A stretch of 64,000 nt of DNA from positions 16,233 to 80,232 of the forward strand of contig JAPDQK010000024.1 of assembly GCA_034505955.1 (NCBI GenBank), given 5' to 3'. Below are positions 1-8,396 of the stretch, piece after piece. A program made the position numbers and the translations under genes. This stretch comes from Zhuqueibacter pondensis. Its GTDB lineage: Bacteria; Zhuqueibacterota; Zhuqueibacteria; Zhuqueibacterales; Zhuqueibacteraceae. The notes under the pieces are model-generated. The model made no database searches. It saw only the letters and a list, made by a program, of their open reading frames with translations, and was not told the DNA's origin. Position 1 is the stretch's first letter. Every line of letters begins with the position of its first letter.

Positions 1-1232
1 TAATAGCCATTGGAGAGAATACTTTGATAGCCTTCCTGTGCTGCCTTCACCATCGCCTCACGACCGCGCCAGGAGTGGATGACGATATTTTTCGGCATGT
101 CTTTGTGCAAAATTTCATCCCAGCCGATCATGATTTTCCCATGCTTGGTGAGGATTTTCAAAACCCGGTTGTTGAAATAAGCCTGCAAGGCATGATTGTC
201 CGGAATGTTCTTTTGCTTCATGAAGGCTTGAATCTCTTGATTCTCGGCCCAGTGTTTCCCCTCGACTTCATCGCCGCCGATATGAAAGTACTCATCGGGG
301 AACAATGCGGCCATCTCGCCGAACAGCTTGTCGAGAAATTTATAAGTAAATTCTTTCGCGGGATTCAATACCGGCAGAAAGATGCCCCAGTTCCTTTCGA
401 TGGAATACGGCCCGGGCGCGCTGGCCAATTCCGGATAGCCAACGAGCCACGAGGTGGCGTGCCCGGGAATATCGAATTCCGGAATGACGCGAATCCCGCG
501 TTCCGCGGCATACGCGATCACTTCGCGAATCTGTGCCTGCGTGTAATAGAATCCATCCGATCCCAGTTCGTGGAGCTTCGGCCAGACTTTGCTTTCAACT
601 CGAAAACCTTGATCTTCACTCAAATGCCAGTGCAGCACATTCATTTTGACGGCGGCCATGCCATCGAGATTGCGTTTGATTACGTCGACCGGCATGAAGT
701 GCCGGCAAGCATCGATCAGCAAGCCACGCCATGGAAAGCGCGGCGCGTCGTCGATGGTCACCGCCGGGAAAAAGTAGCCTTGTTCATCGACTGCGAGCAG
801 TTGCAGAAAAGTTTCCAGCCCGCGCAGGGCGCCCAAGTCGGTTTTCACAGTCAAAAGAATTTGGGACGGTGAAATTGTCAAGGTGTAGGATTCATCCTCG
901 CCGAATTTGACTTGCCCCGGGCGTTCACAGTTGATGGTCAAGCTCGGAGAATTAACCGTAGCCTCGGGCCGGAGAAAATCTTGCGGGAAAAACAAGCCGG
1001 TTCTTCCAGCCAGACGTCGCAGCACTCTTGTCGCGCCGGAGAAAAGCCTTTGGTCCGGATTGCCGGTAATTGCAATCTTGAATGTATCGGTTAACCTGAA
1101 TTTACCCACCTGCCATTGAATTTTCGCGGGCATGGGCATCAGCTCCAGCTTTGTGGGTTGCTCTTGGGCGAAAACGGTCGAGAAGAAAAGCAGAGCGAGC
1201 CCGACACCGATGATTCGCTTGTAATTTCTCAT
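1..1232 (-). CDS. Beta-N-acetylhexosaminidase, GH20 (3' end off window)
   Basis: Exported glycoside hydrolase that would remove terminal GlcNAc/GalNAc residues from oligosaccharides by substrate-assisted catalysis. The reading frame is open from an ATG at 1232 to the left edge, about 410 codons, so the C-terminus is missing. It begins with a signal peptide (MRNYKRIIGVGLALLFFSTV, then FAQ). A GH20b-like N-terminal domain follows, and then the TIM barrel. Barrel landmarks are FPWRGLLIDACRHF, MNVLHWHLSEDQGFR and VIPEFDIPGHA. The catalytic motif HIGGDEV carries the Asp-Glu pair. It lies 190 bp downstream of the symporter on the same strand, so it may share the sugar operon or have its own promoter. 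Family assignment is secure; substrate is inferred from the family. Confidence 0.93.
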   Translation of the reverse strand, partial: MRNYKRIIGVGLALLFFSTVFAQEQPTKLELMPMPAKIQWQVGKFRLTDTFKIAITGNPDQRLFSGATRVLRRLAGRTGLFFPQDFLRPEATVNSPSLTINCERPGQVKFGEDESYTLTISPSQILLTVKTDLGALRGLETFLQLLAVDEQGYFFPAVTIDDAPRFPWRGLLIDACRHFMPVDVIKRNLDGMAAVKMNVLHWHLSEDQGFRVESKVWPKLHELGSDGFYYTQAQIREVIAYAAERGIRVIPEFDIPGHATSWLVGYPELASAPGPYSIERNWGIFLPVLNPAKEFTYKFLDKLFGEMAALFPDEYFHIGGDEVEGKHWAENQEIQAFMKQKNIPDNHALQAYFNNRVLKILTKHGKIMIGWDEILHKDMPKNIVIHSWRGREAMVKAAQEGYQSILSNGY

Positions 1233-1421
1233 GCAGATATCCATTCGATTATAGAGTATGATCCGGGAAAAACTATTATGACCGCGAAGATTGGGAACAC
1301 AGACTGCGTCCGTGGGATTTTCACAGACTGCGTCCGTAGGATGAACGCAGATCGAAGACAAAAATCAGCGCCGATCTGTGTTTATTAGCATCCCACTAAT
1401 TGGTTTGCGACTATTGCTGCG
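1233..1421. repeat. Intergenic direct repeat plus dispersed-repeat remnant
   Basis: Gap between the symporter and the hexosaminidase. It holds two direct copies of CACAGACTGCGTCCGT, at about 1299-1314 and 1322-1337 with a 23-bp period. A segment ending near 1385 (AACGCAGATC then GCCGATCTGTG) resembles common environmental dispersed repeats. The GACTGCGTCCGTA word recurs at about 12931 and, inverted, at about 56875. I see no gene here. Confidence 0.6.
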
Positions 1422-3311
1422 TCAGGAAAAACTGATCTTTTTCAAGTTCCGAGAAATGATGACGACAGCTACAGCCGCGGCGGCAAAATAAAGCAATCCT
1501 GCAAGATAATCTCCGAAGAGAGTCTTTCCGATCCCGAAGAGTGAACCATACACCAGCACGACACCGCAGATCCAGCTCATAAATAACGGCCCGAATCCTG
1601 TGTCGCTTTGCATGCCAGGAAGCTGCTGTGCTATCGGCTTCCAGCCAATGCCACCAGGATGGGTTTTTTTATAAAACTCCAAAAGGACATTCCGCTTGAC
1701 GGGGGGAGTAAGAAATGTAACCAACAGCCAAATCACCGTCGTGCCGAGTACCACTGGATAAAGCGTGATCGGAGATTGAAGGCCGTAGGCTCGCGCAATG
1801 GGGTAAATGATCAGCGGCGCAATCATCGCCGAAATTTCGGACCAGGCATTGATGCGCCACCAGAACCAGCGCAGAATCAATACCGCACCCATTCCAGCGC
1901 TGGCATTGATGATGAAATCCCACGCGCCGGAAATCGTGGTTAAAAGTTTTGTGATAAACAGGGAAATCACCACGAGCAGGAGGATAAAAATTCGAGAAAT
2001 CAAGACATAATGTTTTTCGTCTGCGAGTTTATTGATAAACCTTCGATAGAAATCATTGACCAGGTAGGAGGTGCCCCAGCTGATTTGCGAGGCAATGGTG
2101 GACATGTATGCCGCGAGGAAGACGGCGATCAGCAGTCCCAGCAAGCCCGGCGGTAAAAAGCGCAGCATGAGTTTCGGAAACATCACGCCGGGATCAACGG
2201 TGTTCTCATACTTCTCATAGAAGGCGAGAAATTCCGGCGATTTGTATTCGGGATTATCGGATTTCAGCAGAGTAGGATTTTTAAAGGCTTTTTCGACACT
2301 CGCGTACAGGGTAGGGTTCTCCGCCTGCAAAACTTTCTCGTTTTCCGTGCGCGGTAAAATAATCAAGGCGGCGAGGGCAACCAGAATCCACGGCCAGGGC
2401 CGGATGGTATAATGGGCGATGGTAAACCACAGCGTGGCGAACAGACTGTGTTTTTCATCTTTGGTCGCCATCATGCGTTGTGCAATATAACCGCCACCGC
2501 CCGGATCGGCGCCGGGATACCAGCTCGACCACCATTGCACGCCGACGCGCGCAATAAATGCACCTACCGTCAAACCCAGCACACCGCCGGTTATTCCGCC
2601 GGCGGTCACTTCTCCGATTCTCGGGAAGAAATCCAGCACTTGTGAAGACAATTTTGTGTTCATGCCCTCAAGACCGCCAACTTCAGGAAGTCGGACGACA
2701 ATGATCGCCAGAATGATGCAACCCAGCATCGCAAAGACAAATTGAAAACTGTCGGTTCGCGCGGTGCCGAACAATCCGGAGGCCGCCGCATAAATCGCAA
2801 TCAAACTGCCAACGATGACGACCAGCCCAAATGGATCGGCGCCAGGAAGCGTGACTTTGAAAACCTTTTCCATCGCTTTGTGAACCCAGCCCATGACGAT
2901 GGCGTTCATAAACAGGCCGAGGTAAAGGGCGCGAAAACCTCGCAGCGCTGCTGCGGCTTTGCCAGAATAGCGCAGTTCGACAAATTCAACATCGGTCATG
3001 ATCCCGGCCCGGCGCCACAGCTTGGCGAAGAAAAAAACCGTGAGCACGGCGCCGATGGCCATATTCCACCACAGCCAGTTGCCCGCGATGCCGTTTTTCG
3101 CGACCAATTCCGTCACTGCCAAAGGTGTGTCTGCTGCAAAGGTTGTCGCCACCATAGCAGTGCCGGCTAAATACCAGGGGAGGTTTCGTGCTGAAAGGAA
3201 GAAAGCTTCTCTATTTTTGCCGGCGGCTCGAGAATAATAAGCAGCGATTGCAAAACTGACGGCCAAAAGAACAGCGATAACCGCGATATCCAGCCAATGG
3301 AGTGTGGGCAT
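1422..3311 (-). CDS. Sodium:solute symporter (SSS family)
   Basis: Inner-membrane Na+-coupled symporter of 629 residues with about 13-14 hydrophobic helices, within the size range of SSS-family sugar transporters. The family-typical segment AYMSTIASQISWGTSY followed by LVNDFYRRF is present near residue 410, as is an N-terminal ATTFAADTPLAV motif. It starts 27 bp after the end of the ROK kinase, so the two are almost certainly cotranscribed. With the downstream GH20 enzyme this suggests uptake of an amino sugar or other sugar followed by phosphorylation. A soluble loop at about residues 325-385 is somewhat long. The substrate cannot be read from the sequence. Confidence 0.9.
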   Translation of the reverse strand: MPTLHWLDIAVIAVLLAVSFAIAAYYSRAAGKNREAFFLSARNLPWYLAGTAMVATTFAADTPLAVTELVAKNGIAGNWLWWNMAIGAVLTVFFFAKLWRRAGIMTDVEFVELRYSGKAAAALRGFRALYLGLFMNAIVMGWVHKAMEKVFKVTLPGADPFGLVVIVGSLIAIYAAASGLFGTARTDSFQFVFAMLGCIILAIIVVRLPEVGGLEGMNTKLSSQVLDFFPRIGEVTAGGITGGVLGLTVGAFIARVGVQWWSSWYPGADPGGGGYIAQRMMATKDEKHSLFATLWFTIAHYTIRPWPWILVALAALIILPRTENEKVLQAENPTLYASVEKAFKNPTLLKSDNPEYKSPEFLAFYEKYENTVDPGVMFPKLMLRFLPPGLLGLLIAVFLAAYMSTIASQISWGTSYLVNDFYRRFINKLADEKHYVLISRIFILLLVVISLFITKLLTTISGAWDFIINASAGMGAVLILRWFWWRINAWSEISAMIAPLIIYPIARAYGLQSPITLYPVVLGTTVIWLLVTFLTPPVKRNVLLEFYKKTHPGGIGWKPIAQQLPGMQSDTGFGPLFMSWICGVVLVYGSLFGIGKTLFGDYLAGLLYFAAAAVAVVIISRNLKKISFS

Positions 3312-3338
3312 CGTTTTCCTCCTCCCTGAAATGGAGAG

Positions 3339-4313
3339 CTAAACGGCACGATTCATTTTTTCAATTTCTTTTTGGATCAAAACGCTGGCGCCGAGCACCG
3401 CAATGTTGCATTGAGTAACGCCCGATGGGATAATCTTGACCTTGCCTTTGAACACTTCGAGCAAATTATTTTCAAAATGCCGGCGCGTCGGCGCGAGGAG
3501 AAGCTCGCCAGCCTTTGCCAGACCGCCGAAGATGATGATGGCTTCGGGACTGAAATAGGCGACTGTATCTGCGAGCGCTCGCCCCAATATCCGGCCGGTG
3601 TATTCAAATGCCGCCAGCGCTAACGGATCCTGGCGCAGCGCACATTCGTAAATTTTTACCGCGGTCAACTCATTGAAACTGATTTGGCGCAACTCGCTGA
3701 CTTCTGTTCGTTGCGCCAGCAGCTCGAACACGGTCCGGCAAATCCCCCGCGAAGAGACATAGGTTTCAAGACAGCCATATCGACCACAATAACACTGCCG
3801 TCCACCGGGCTCGATGACTGTATGACCCAATTCGCCGGCCAGACCGTCATGACCGTAGATCACATTGCCATTCACCACGATACCGCTGCCCAATCCGGTG
3901 CCCAAGGTGATGACGATGAAATCGCGCATGCCTTTGGCCTCACCATAAATCATCTCGCCAAGAGCGGCGGCGTTGGCATCATTGGTGATGGCAACCGGTA
4001 TCTTATAACGGTCTTTCATCAGATGCACAAAATCCACTGTTCCCCATTTTAAATTGGAAGGTGCATCAATGGTGCCTCGATAATAGTTGCCCGCCGGAGC
4101 CGCGGCGCCGATTCCTTCCAAAACATACTCATGGGCAAAGTGTTGCAAGAGCGCATCTATTTTCCCAGACAGTCGCGAAAAAAAAGAGGAAAACGGTTCC
4201 TGGGCCAAGGTTGAAAAAGACTCTTCATGAAAACAATGGCCTTCTGCATCTACCAAACCCAGCGCCGTATTGGTGCCGCCAATATCGATGCCCAGAGTGA
4301 CTTGTGCTTTCAT
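3339..4313 (-). CDS. ROK-family sugar kinase (glucokinase/GlcNAc kinase-like)
   Basis: Cytoplasmic ATP-dependent sugar kinase of 324 residues, the usual ROK length. Visible motifs are the phosphate-1 loop GIDIGGTNTALGLVD at the N-terminus, ITNDANAAALGE with the catalytic Asp, TLGTGLGSGIVVNG, and the ROK zinc site GRQCYCGRYGCLE. There is no N-terminal winged helix, so it is an enzyme and not a repressor. It is first in a kinase-symporter operon. Its ATG has only a weak ribosome site but overlaps the stop of a 10-codon leader ORF (4310-4342) that has a good one. ROK kinases phosphorylate glucose, GlcNAc, ManNAc or fructose; the GH20 gene nearby favours GlcNAc, but this is inference. Confidence 0.92.
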   Translation of the reverse strand: MKAQVTLGIDIGGTNTALGLVDAEGHCFHEESFSTLAQEPFSSFFSRLSGKIDALLQHFAHEYVLEGIGAAAPAGNYYRGTIDAPSNLKWGTVDFVHLMKDRYKIPVAITNDANAAALGEMIYGEAKGMRDFIVITLGTGLGSGIVVNGNVIYGHDGLAGELGHTVIEPGGRQCYCGRYGCLETYVSSRGICRTVFELLAQRTEVSELRQISFNELTAVKIYECALRQDPLALAAFEYTGRILGRALADTVAYFSPEAIIIFGGLAKAGELLLAPTRRHFENNLLEVFKGKVKIIPSGVTQCNIAVLGASVLIQKEIEKMNRAV

Positions 4314-4342
4314 TTAAATTCTGCCGCCACCATGACTATCAT
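4310..4342 (-). CDS. Possible 10-residue leader ORF upstream of ROK kinase
   Basis: A mini-ORF encoding MIVMVAAEFK begins at an ATG preceded by AGAGGAGCAGTAAC, a better Shine-Dalgarno than that of the kinase itself. Its TGA overlaps the kinase ATG (ATGA junction). This suggests translational coupling: ribosomes ending the leader would restart on the kinase. The peptide shows no obvious attenuation codons. It could be fortuitous. Confidence 0.35.
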   Translation of the reverse strand: MIVMVAAEFK

Positions 4343-4494
4343 GTTACTGCTCCTCTGAGCAATATGCAAATCGACACTTGAGAATTATCTGTCGATGGAA
4401 TACGCTTCTAAACCCACATGGCAATGTGCGCTTACAAGTTTGTCGTCCAAACCAACTATTTCCCTATACAAAATACCCTTTCCCCTGCTGCCTT

Positions 4495-5724
4495 TTATCT
4501 TGTGATCTTGAAATCGCTAAATATCTCTTTAATTACCAAAGTTGCGGCACCAAGTAACCGCGGCCGTACCGCTAACGAAGTGGGAAGGATTCGAATATTT
4601 CTTTTTTTTCCAAAAAAAGCACGGATCGAAAGCGTTTGCATGATCTCCGGATAAACAATCTCCCACGCGCTGGTGATACGGCCACCGATTATAATTGCTT
4701 CCGGATCGATGGCTTTAATAATGTCTGCGATCCCCATGCCTAAATAATGTCCGGTCTGGCGTAAAGTGTCTCGGGCTACCGTCTCGTTGTGGTTAATGGC
4801 CAGATCGATAATATCCTGAAGCATGATGGGCTGGGCGGCAGGTTTCTCTTGCTGCTTTTGTGCCATATACCGCCTCACCGTCGCCCGATCCGAGGCATAA
4901 GCTTCCCAGCAGCCATAATTGCCGCAGGAGCATAATTCTCCCCCTTCAAACAGGGTCATGTGACCAAATTCACCGGCGGCATAGGAACTGCCATGGATCA
5001 ACTCTTTTTTAACCACGATGCCGGTGCCAATGCCAGGACCGACTAAAAGAAAAACAAAATTCGATAAATTCAAATCGTGATTTCCATACCAGAGTTCGGC
5101 CAATGCCGAGGCTCTGGCATCGTTATCTATGGTGATGATACCATCCTCCGGACATAGTTGTCGTATAAGTCCGGCGATTTCAAAATCTTCCCACCCAAGA
5201 CGCGGGGCGAAGACGACTCTGGCATTGTGAGGATCAACAATACCTGCGATACTGACACCGATTCCTTTGAGATGATCGATATGCAATCGTTTCCGTAAAT
5301 GGAACAATTGCTCGATACAGCGACTTATGAAGCGCTCAGGATTTTCAGCGTCAAATGGAACCTCTGAGGACTCTTTGACGCTACCATCCAGATCCACAAT
5401 CGCCAGCCTGGAAATGGGTGCATCGATATTAATCGCACCGACTAAGTAGGCGCCTGATTTCAAGCATAGATTGATCGGCGTGCGTCCCACACTCTGGCTG
5501 GGCACAGTTTGTTCGTAAATCAATTCTTCTTCCAGCAGATCTGCAACTATACTCGAAACCGTACTTTTATTAAGTCCGCTCAATCGCGCAATGGTGATTC
5601 TTGAAATCGGCTGTTTTTCACGGATGAGATTCAAAATTACGGCACGGTTGATATTGCGTACAACCTGGGCGTTTCCGCTGATAAAACTGCCATGGCGCAA
5701 CTTTGTTGGAAATTTTTGTCGCAT
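4495..5724 (-). CDS. ROK-family transcriptional repressor (NagC/Mlc/XylR-like)
   Basis: DNA-binding sugar-responsive regulator of 409 residues. An N-terminal winged helix-turn-helix (about residues 20-75, ITIARLSGLNKSTVSSIV) precedes a ROK sugar-binding domain. That domain retains DNDARASALAE, LVGPGIGTGIVVKK and the zinc motif GELCSCGNYGCWEAY. It is upstream of and codirectional with the ROK kinase and symporter (181-bp gap), so it probably controls that sugar locus and itself. A 27-bp palindrome lies 30 bp upstream of its start. The ATG at 5724 lacks a strong ribosome site. Effector unknown. Confidence 0.92.
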   Translation of the reverse strand: MRQKFPTKLRHGSFISGNAQVVRNINRAVILNLIREKQPISRITIARLSGLNKSTVSSIVADLLEEELIYEQTVPSQSVGRTPINLCLKSGAYLVGAINIDAPISRLAIVDLDGSVKESSEVPFDAENPERFISRCIEQLFHLRKRLHIDHLKGIGVSIAGIVDPHNARVVFAPRLGWEDFEIAGLIRQLCPEDGIITIDNDARASALAELWYGNHDLNLSNFVFLLVGPGIGTGIVVKKELIHGSSYAAGEFGHMTLFEGGELCSCGNYGCWEAYASDRATVRRYMAQKQQEKPAAQPIMLQDIIDLAINHNETVARDTLRQTGHYLGMGIADIIKAIDPEAIIIGGRITSAWEIVYPEIMQTLSIRAFFGKKRNIRILPTSLAVRPRLLGAATLVIKEIFSDFKITR

Positions 5725-5754
5725 TTGATTGGAAAATATAAATTTGAGCCAAAT

Positions 5755-5781
5755 TAATTGGTTGTTTCAACAAACCAATTA
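5755..5781. promoter_or_regulatory. Palindromic operator candidate for ROK repressor
   Basis: An inverted repeat with arms TAATTGGTT and AACCAATTA around a short AT-rich centre lies 31-57 bp upstream of the ROK repressor ATG. Position, symmetry and AT-richness fit an autoregulatory ROK operator. The link is inferred from position alone. The AT-rich stretch to about 5860 probably holds the promoter. Confidence 0.5.
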
Positions 5782-6024
5782 GCGCTAAAATATAAATTCC
5801 TTTTCCATTTTTGTCAAGTATTTTTTTGGGTTTTTAGAATTTTTTTGCTTACTCGTGCGTACATTACGGAATCGAAATTAAAAAGAGCGATCTGCGGTTA
5901 TCCAATTAAATCAGTTAACCGCTGAATCGGCTTCGTCCGCAGGGTTGACAAGAATCACGGTCTCTCGCATTAATCAATTCGGCCGTTTGATTCGTTTTCA
6001 CGACTTTCATGAGTAAAAAGACCT

Positions 6025-6768
6025 TTAGTTGTGAAGAGAAAATTGAAACTGCCGAACTACCCATATCGTATCCGGCCCGACAGCGGTTTGGGCCGGATAG
6101 TAACGGCTGCGCAGGGCCGCTGCAATTGCCGATTGGGCGCAAGCGTCATTGTTCGTTGTGTTGCGCAGAACAATCGCATGAACGACTTTGCCGGTTTCAT
6201 CAATTTTGATTTTCAACTCGACAAATCCTTCAGCTTCAGCTTTGCGCGCGGATTGAGGATATTCAGGAATACTAATCAAAATTGGCCGTGGCATTGCGAT
6301 GATGGTGGTGCGGCTCAATCCCACGCCGCTGCCTCTGCCGATACCCCAGCCGGTTCCTCCTGAGCCCCAGGAGCTTCCAGGAAGCCCGGTGCCACCAGCA
6401 TTGGCACTATCCAGTGCCGGGGACACTGCTGGAGTAATCGCCAATGTATCGGTATGCGCCACGGCATCCGGAACCGGCACAGGTGTGCCCGGGATCTCTT
6501 TGGGCAACGGCGACGTCAGTGATCCTCCGCCTTCACCACCGCCTTGGCCGCCACCGCCACTGTCATCCAAACGAATAATCTCTGCGTATGGTTGAAGCTG
6601 CACCTGCACCAATCGACGAGATTCGATGAAGTTCATTTTCTCCGGGTTGACAACGTCGAGATGGAAAATCCATACCACCAGCAAATGCAAGGCGATTGCA
6701 ATCATCAAGCTGATGGCGAGATTTTTTTGCAGCAGGCGGCGAGGGAGTGTTGCTTGCCACTCAATCAT
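6025..6768 (-). CDS. TonB C-terminal-domain (energy transducer-like) protein
   Basis: Periplasm-spanning protein with a short cytoplasmic N-terminus, one membrane anchor (LAISLMIAIALHLLVVWIF), a Gly/Pro-rich spacer (GGGGQGGGEGGG and proline stretches) and a C-terminal TonB domain. In that domain IPEYPQSARKAEAEGFVELK and VHAIVLRNTTNN are recognisable. This is the layout of TonB, which couples inner-membrane proton motive force to outer-membrane transporters. No ExbB/ExbD or TonB-dependent receptor lies nearby. I chose the ATG at 6768; an in-frame TTG at 6807 would add 13 residues. It appears monocistronic, ending 300 bp from the ROK repressor. Confidence 0.8.
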   Translation of the reverse strand: MIEWQATLPRRLLQKNLAISLMIAIALHLLVVWIFHLDVVNPEKMNFIESRRLVQVQLQPYAEIIRLDDSGGGGQGGGEGGGSLTSPLPKEIPGTPVPVPDAVAHTDTLAITPAVSPALDSANAGGTGLPGSSWGSGGTGWGIGRGSGVGLSRTTIIAMPRPILISIPEYPQSARKAEAEGFVELKIKIDETGKVVHAIVLRNTTNNDACAQSAIAAALRSRYYPAQTAVGPDTIWVVRQFQFSLHN

Positions 6769-6976
6769 GATGGCATCACGCTGAAATACTCTTCGCAAGT
6801 TCGGCAAAAATCAATTTCGCATTTCTGTCAAAAGAAGGTTCTCTCATTGGCATGCGCCATGGTGATCAAAATAACCATGACCAAGAGACGTCTCGCAAAT
6901 CCCTGCGAAATGATATTCGTATACTTTATGTTAACAAACAGGATCGAAAAATTCAAGACAAATAATTTAAAATGTA

Positions 6977-8302
6977 TCACGCTTTCAGAGCAATGCCTTC
7001 CGAACGTGCAATATACGCGGCGCAGGTGACATCACCGGTGACGTTCAACACCGTACGGCACATGTCAAGAATACGATCAACGCCGAGGATGATGGCAATG
7101 CCTTCGGCCGGTACATGCACCATTTGCAGCACGATGATCAACAGTGGAATCGAGCCGGATGGCACGCCCGCCGCACCGACGGCAGTGAGCACGCTCATGA
7201 TTACGACAATCAATTGTGCGCCGAGACTCAAGTTTATGCCGAACACTTGCGCGAGAAAAAGAACCGTGACCCCCTCAAAGAGAGCGGTGCCGTTCATGTT
7301 CATGGTCGCGCCCAGCGGCAACACGAAACCACCGATCTTGAACGGAATACCAAGATTCTCCTGCGAGACCATGATGGTCGTCGGCAGGGTGGCACTGCTG
7401 GAGCTGGTGGAAAAGGCTGTCAGCATTACCGTTTCAATTTTTTTGAAAAATTTCACAGGGTTGTAGCGCGCAAAAATGCTGATCAAAATCGAGAATGTGC
7501 CGGACAGATGCAGCGTCAATCCCACCAGCACGGTGATCACGTACATACCCAGCGCCACGAGCAGGTCGAATCCGAAACGCGAGGTGACGCTGAAAATCAA
7601 AGCCGCCACGCCGTACGGAGCGAGTTTCATGGCGATATTGATGATGGCGATGGTAATGTCGTTGACGCCCTCCAATAATCGCACCACCGGCTGGCTGCGC
7701 TCTTTGCTAATCAGGGTCATGCCGACCCCAACCATGAGCGCGACGAAAATCAAAGCCAGCATATCCGGATTGGGACGGGCCACGGCGGCGAAGGGGTTGC
7801 GAGGGACGATGCCAACCAGGGTTTGAATGCCAAACTCCGTTTGTTGAGCAGCGCCTTTCAACTCCGCGGCTTGTTGGCCGTAAGTGGCGAGAAGCTTCTC
7901 CTTGGTTTCTGCCGGCAAGCGGTCGCCGGGGCGGATGGTATTAACCAAAACCAGTCCGATCGTCACGGCAATGGCGGTGACAGTCAGAAAGTAAAGCATG
8001 GTGCGAAGTCCCATGCGGCCAAGCTGCCTGAGGTCACCGATTTGTGCCACTCCCAGAGCGAGACTGGAAAAAACCAGCGGTACCACCACCATGATCAGCA
8101 TATTCAGAAAAATTCTGCCGAGTGGGTCGCTGAGATATTCTTGAATAACTGCCAGAGCTGGAGCATTCGCAAAGAATTTGTTGCACGTCACGCCGGCAAT
8201 CGCGCCGACAAGCAAACCAAGAAAAATTTTGGTGTGTCGTGCCATACGGCGAGACTTGGGTTTTTTCGGTTGCGAAGCGGTTGCTGACGGTTGCAAGCTC
8301 AT
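6977..8302 (-). CDS. Dicarboxylate/amino acid:cation symporter (DAACS family)
   Basis: Inner-membrane Na+ or H+-coupled transporter for glutamate, aspartate or C4-dicarboxylates. Family landmarks are the serine-rich re-entrant loop STSSSSATLPTTI, the MNMNGTALFEG motif of TM7, GAAGVPSGSIPLL, and the substrate-binding helix VDRILDMCRTVLNVTGD. Length and helix number fit GltP/DctA relatives. The start at 8302 is set by GGAAGGGAGAAAGGC immediately upstream. The cytoplasmic N-terminus is basic. It follows the antiporter gene on the same strand by 94 bp and may be cotranscribed with it. Confidence 0.94.
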   Translation of the reverse strand: MSLQPSATASQPKKPKSRRMARHTKIFLGLLVGAIAGVTCNKFFANAPALAVIQEYLSDPLGRIFLNMLIMVVVPLVFSSLALGVAQIGDLRQLGRMGLRTMLYFLTVTAIAVTIGLVLVNTIRPGDRLPAETKEKLLATYGQQAAELKGAAQQTEFGIQTLVGIVPRNPFAAVARPNPDMLALIFVALMVGVGMTLISKERSQPVVRLLEGVNDITIAIINIAMKLAPYGVAALIFSVTSRFGFDLLVALGMYVITVLVGLTLHLSGTFSILISIFARYNPVKFFKKIETVMLTAFSTSSSSATLPTTIMVSQENLGIPFKIGGFVLPLGATMNMNGTALFEGVTVLFLAQVFGINLSLGAQLIVVIMSVLTAVGAAGVPSGSIPLLIIVLQMVHVPAEGIAIILGVDRILDMCRTVLNVTGDVTCAAYIARSEGIALKA

Positions 8303-8396
8303 GCCTTTCTCCCTTCCTGTTTTCCGTACCTCGACAAGGTGACCGGGCAAATCCGAAAATCACTTGACACGGTCATGATCGGTACACGTCGAAAAT

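Noticed and set aside
24..872. Long plus-strand open frame at the left edge
   Set aside because: It is antisense to the GH20 gene, whose minus-strand translation carries the catalytic HIGGDEV motif.
1299..1337. Two direct 16-bp repeats as a CRISPR start or operator pair
   Set aside because: Only two units, and the same word recurs in other intergenic repeats, so it belongs to a dispersed repeat.
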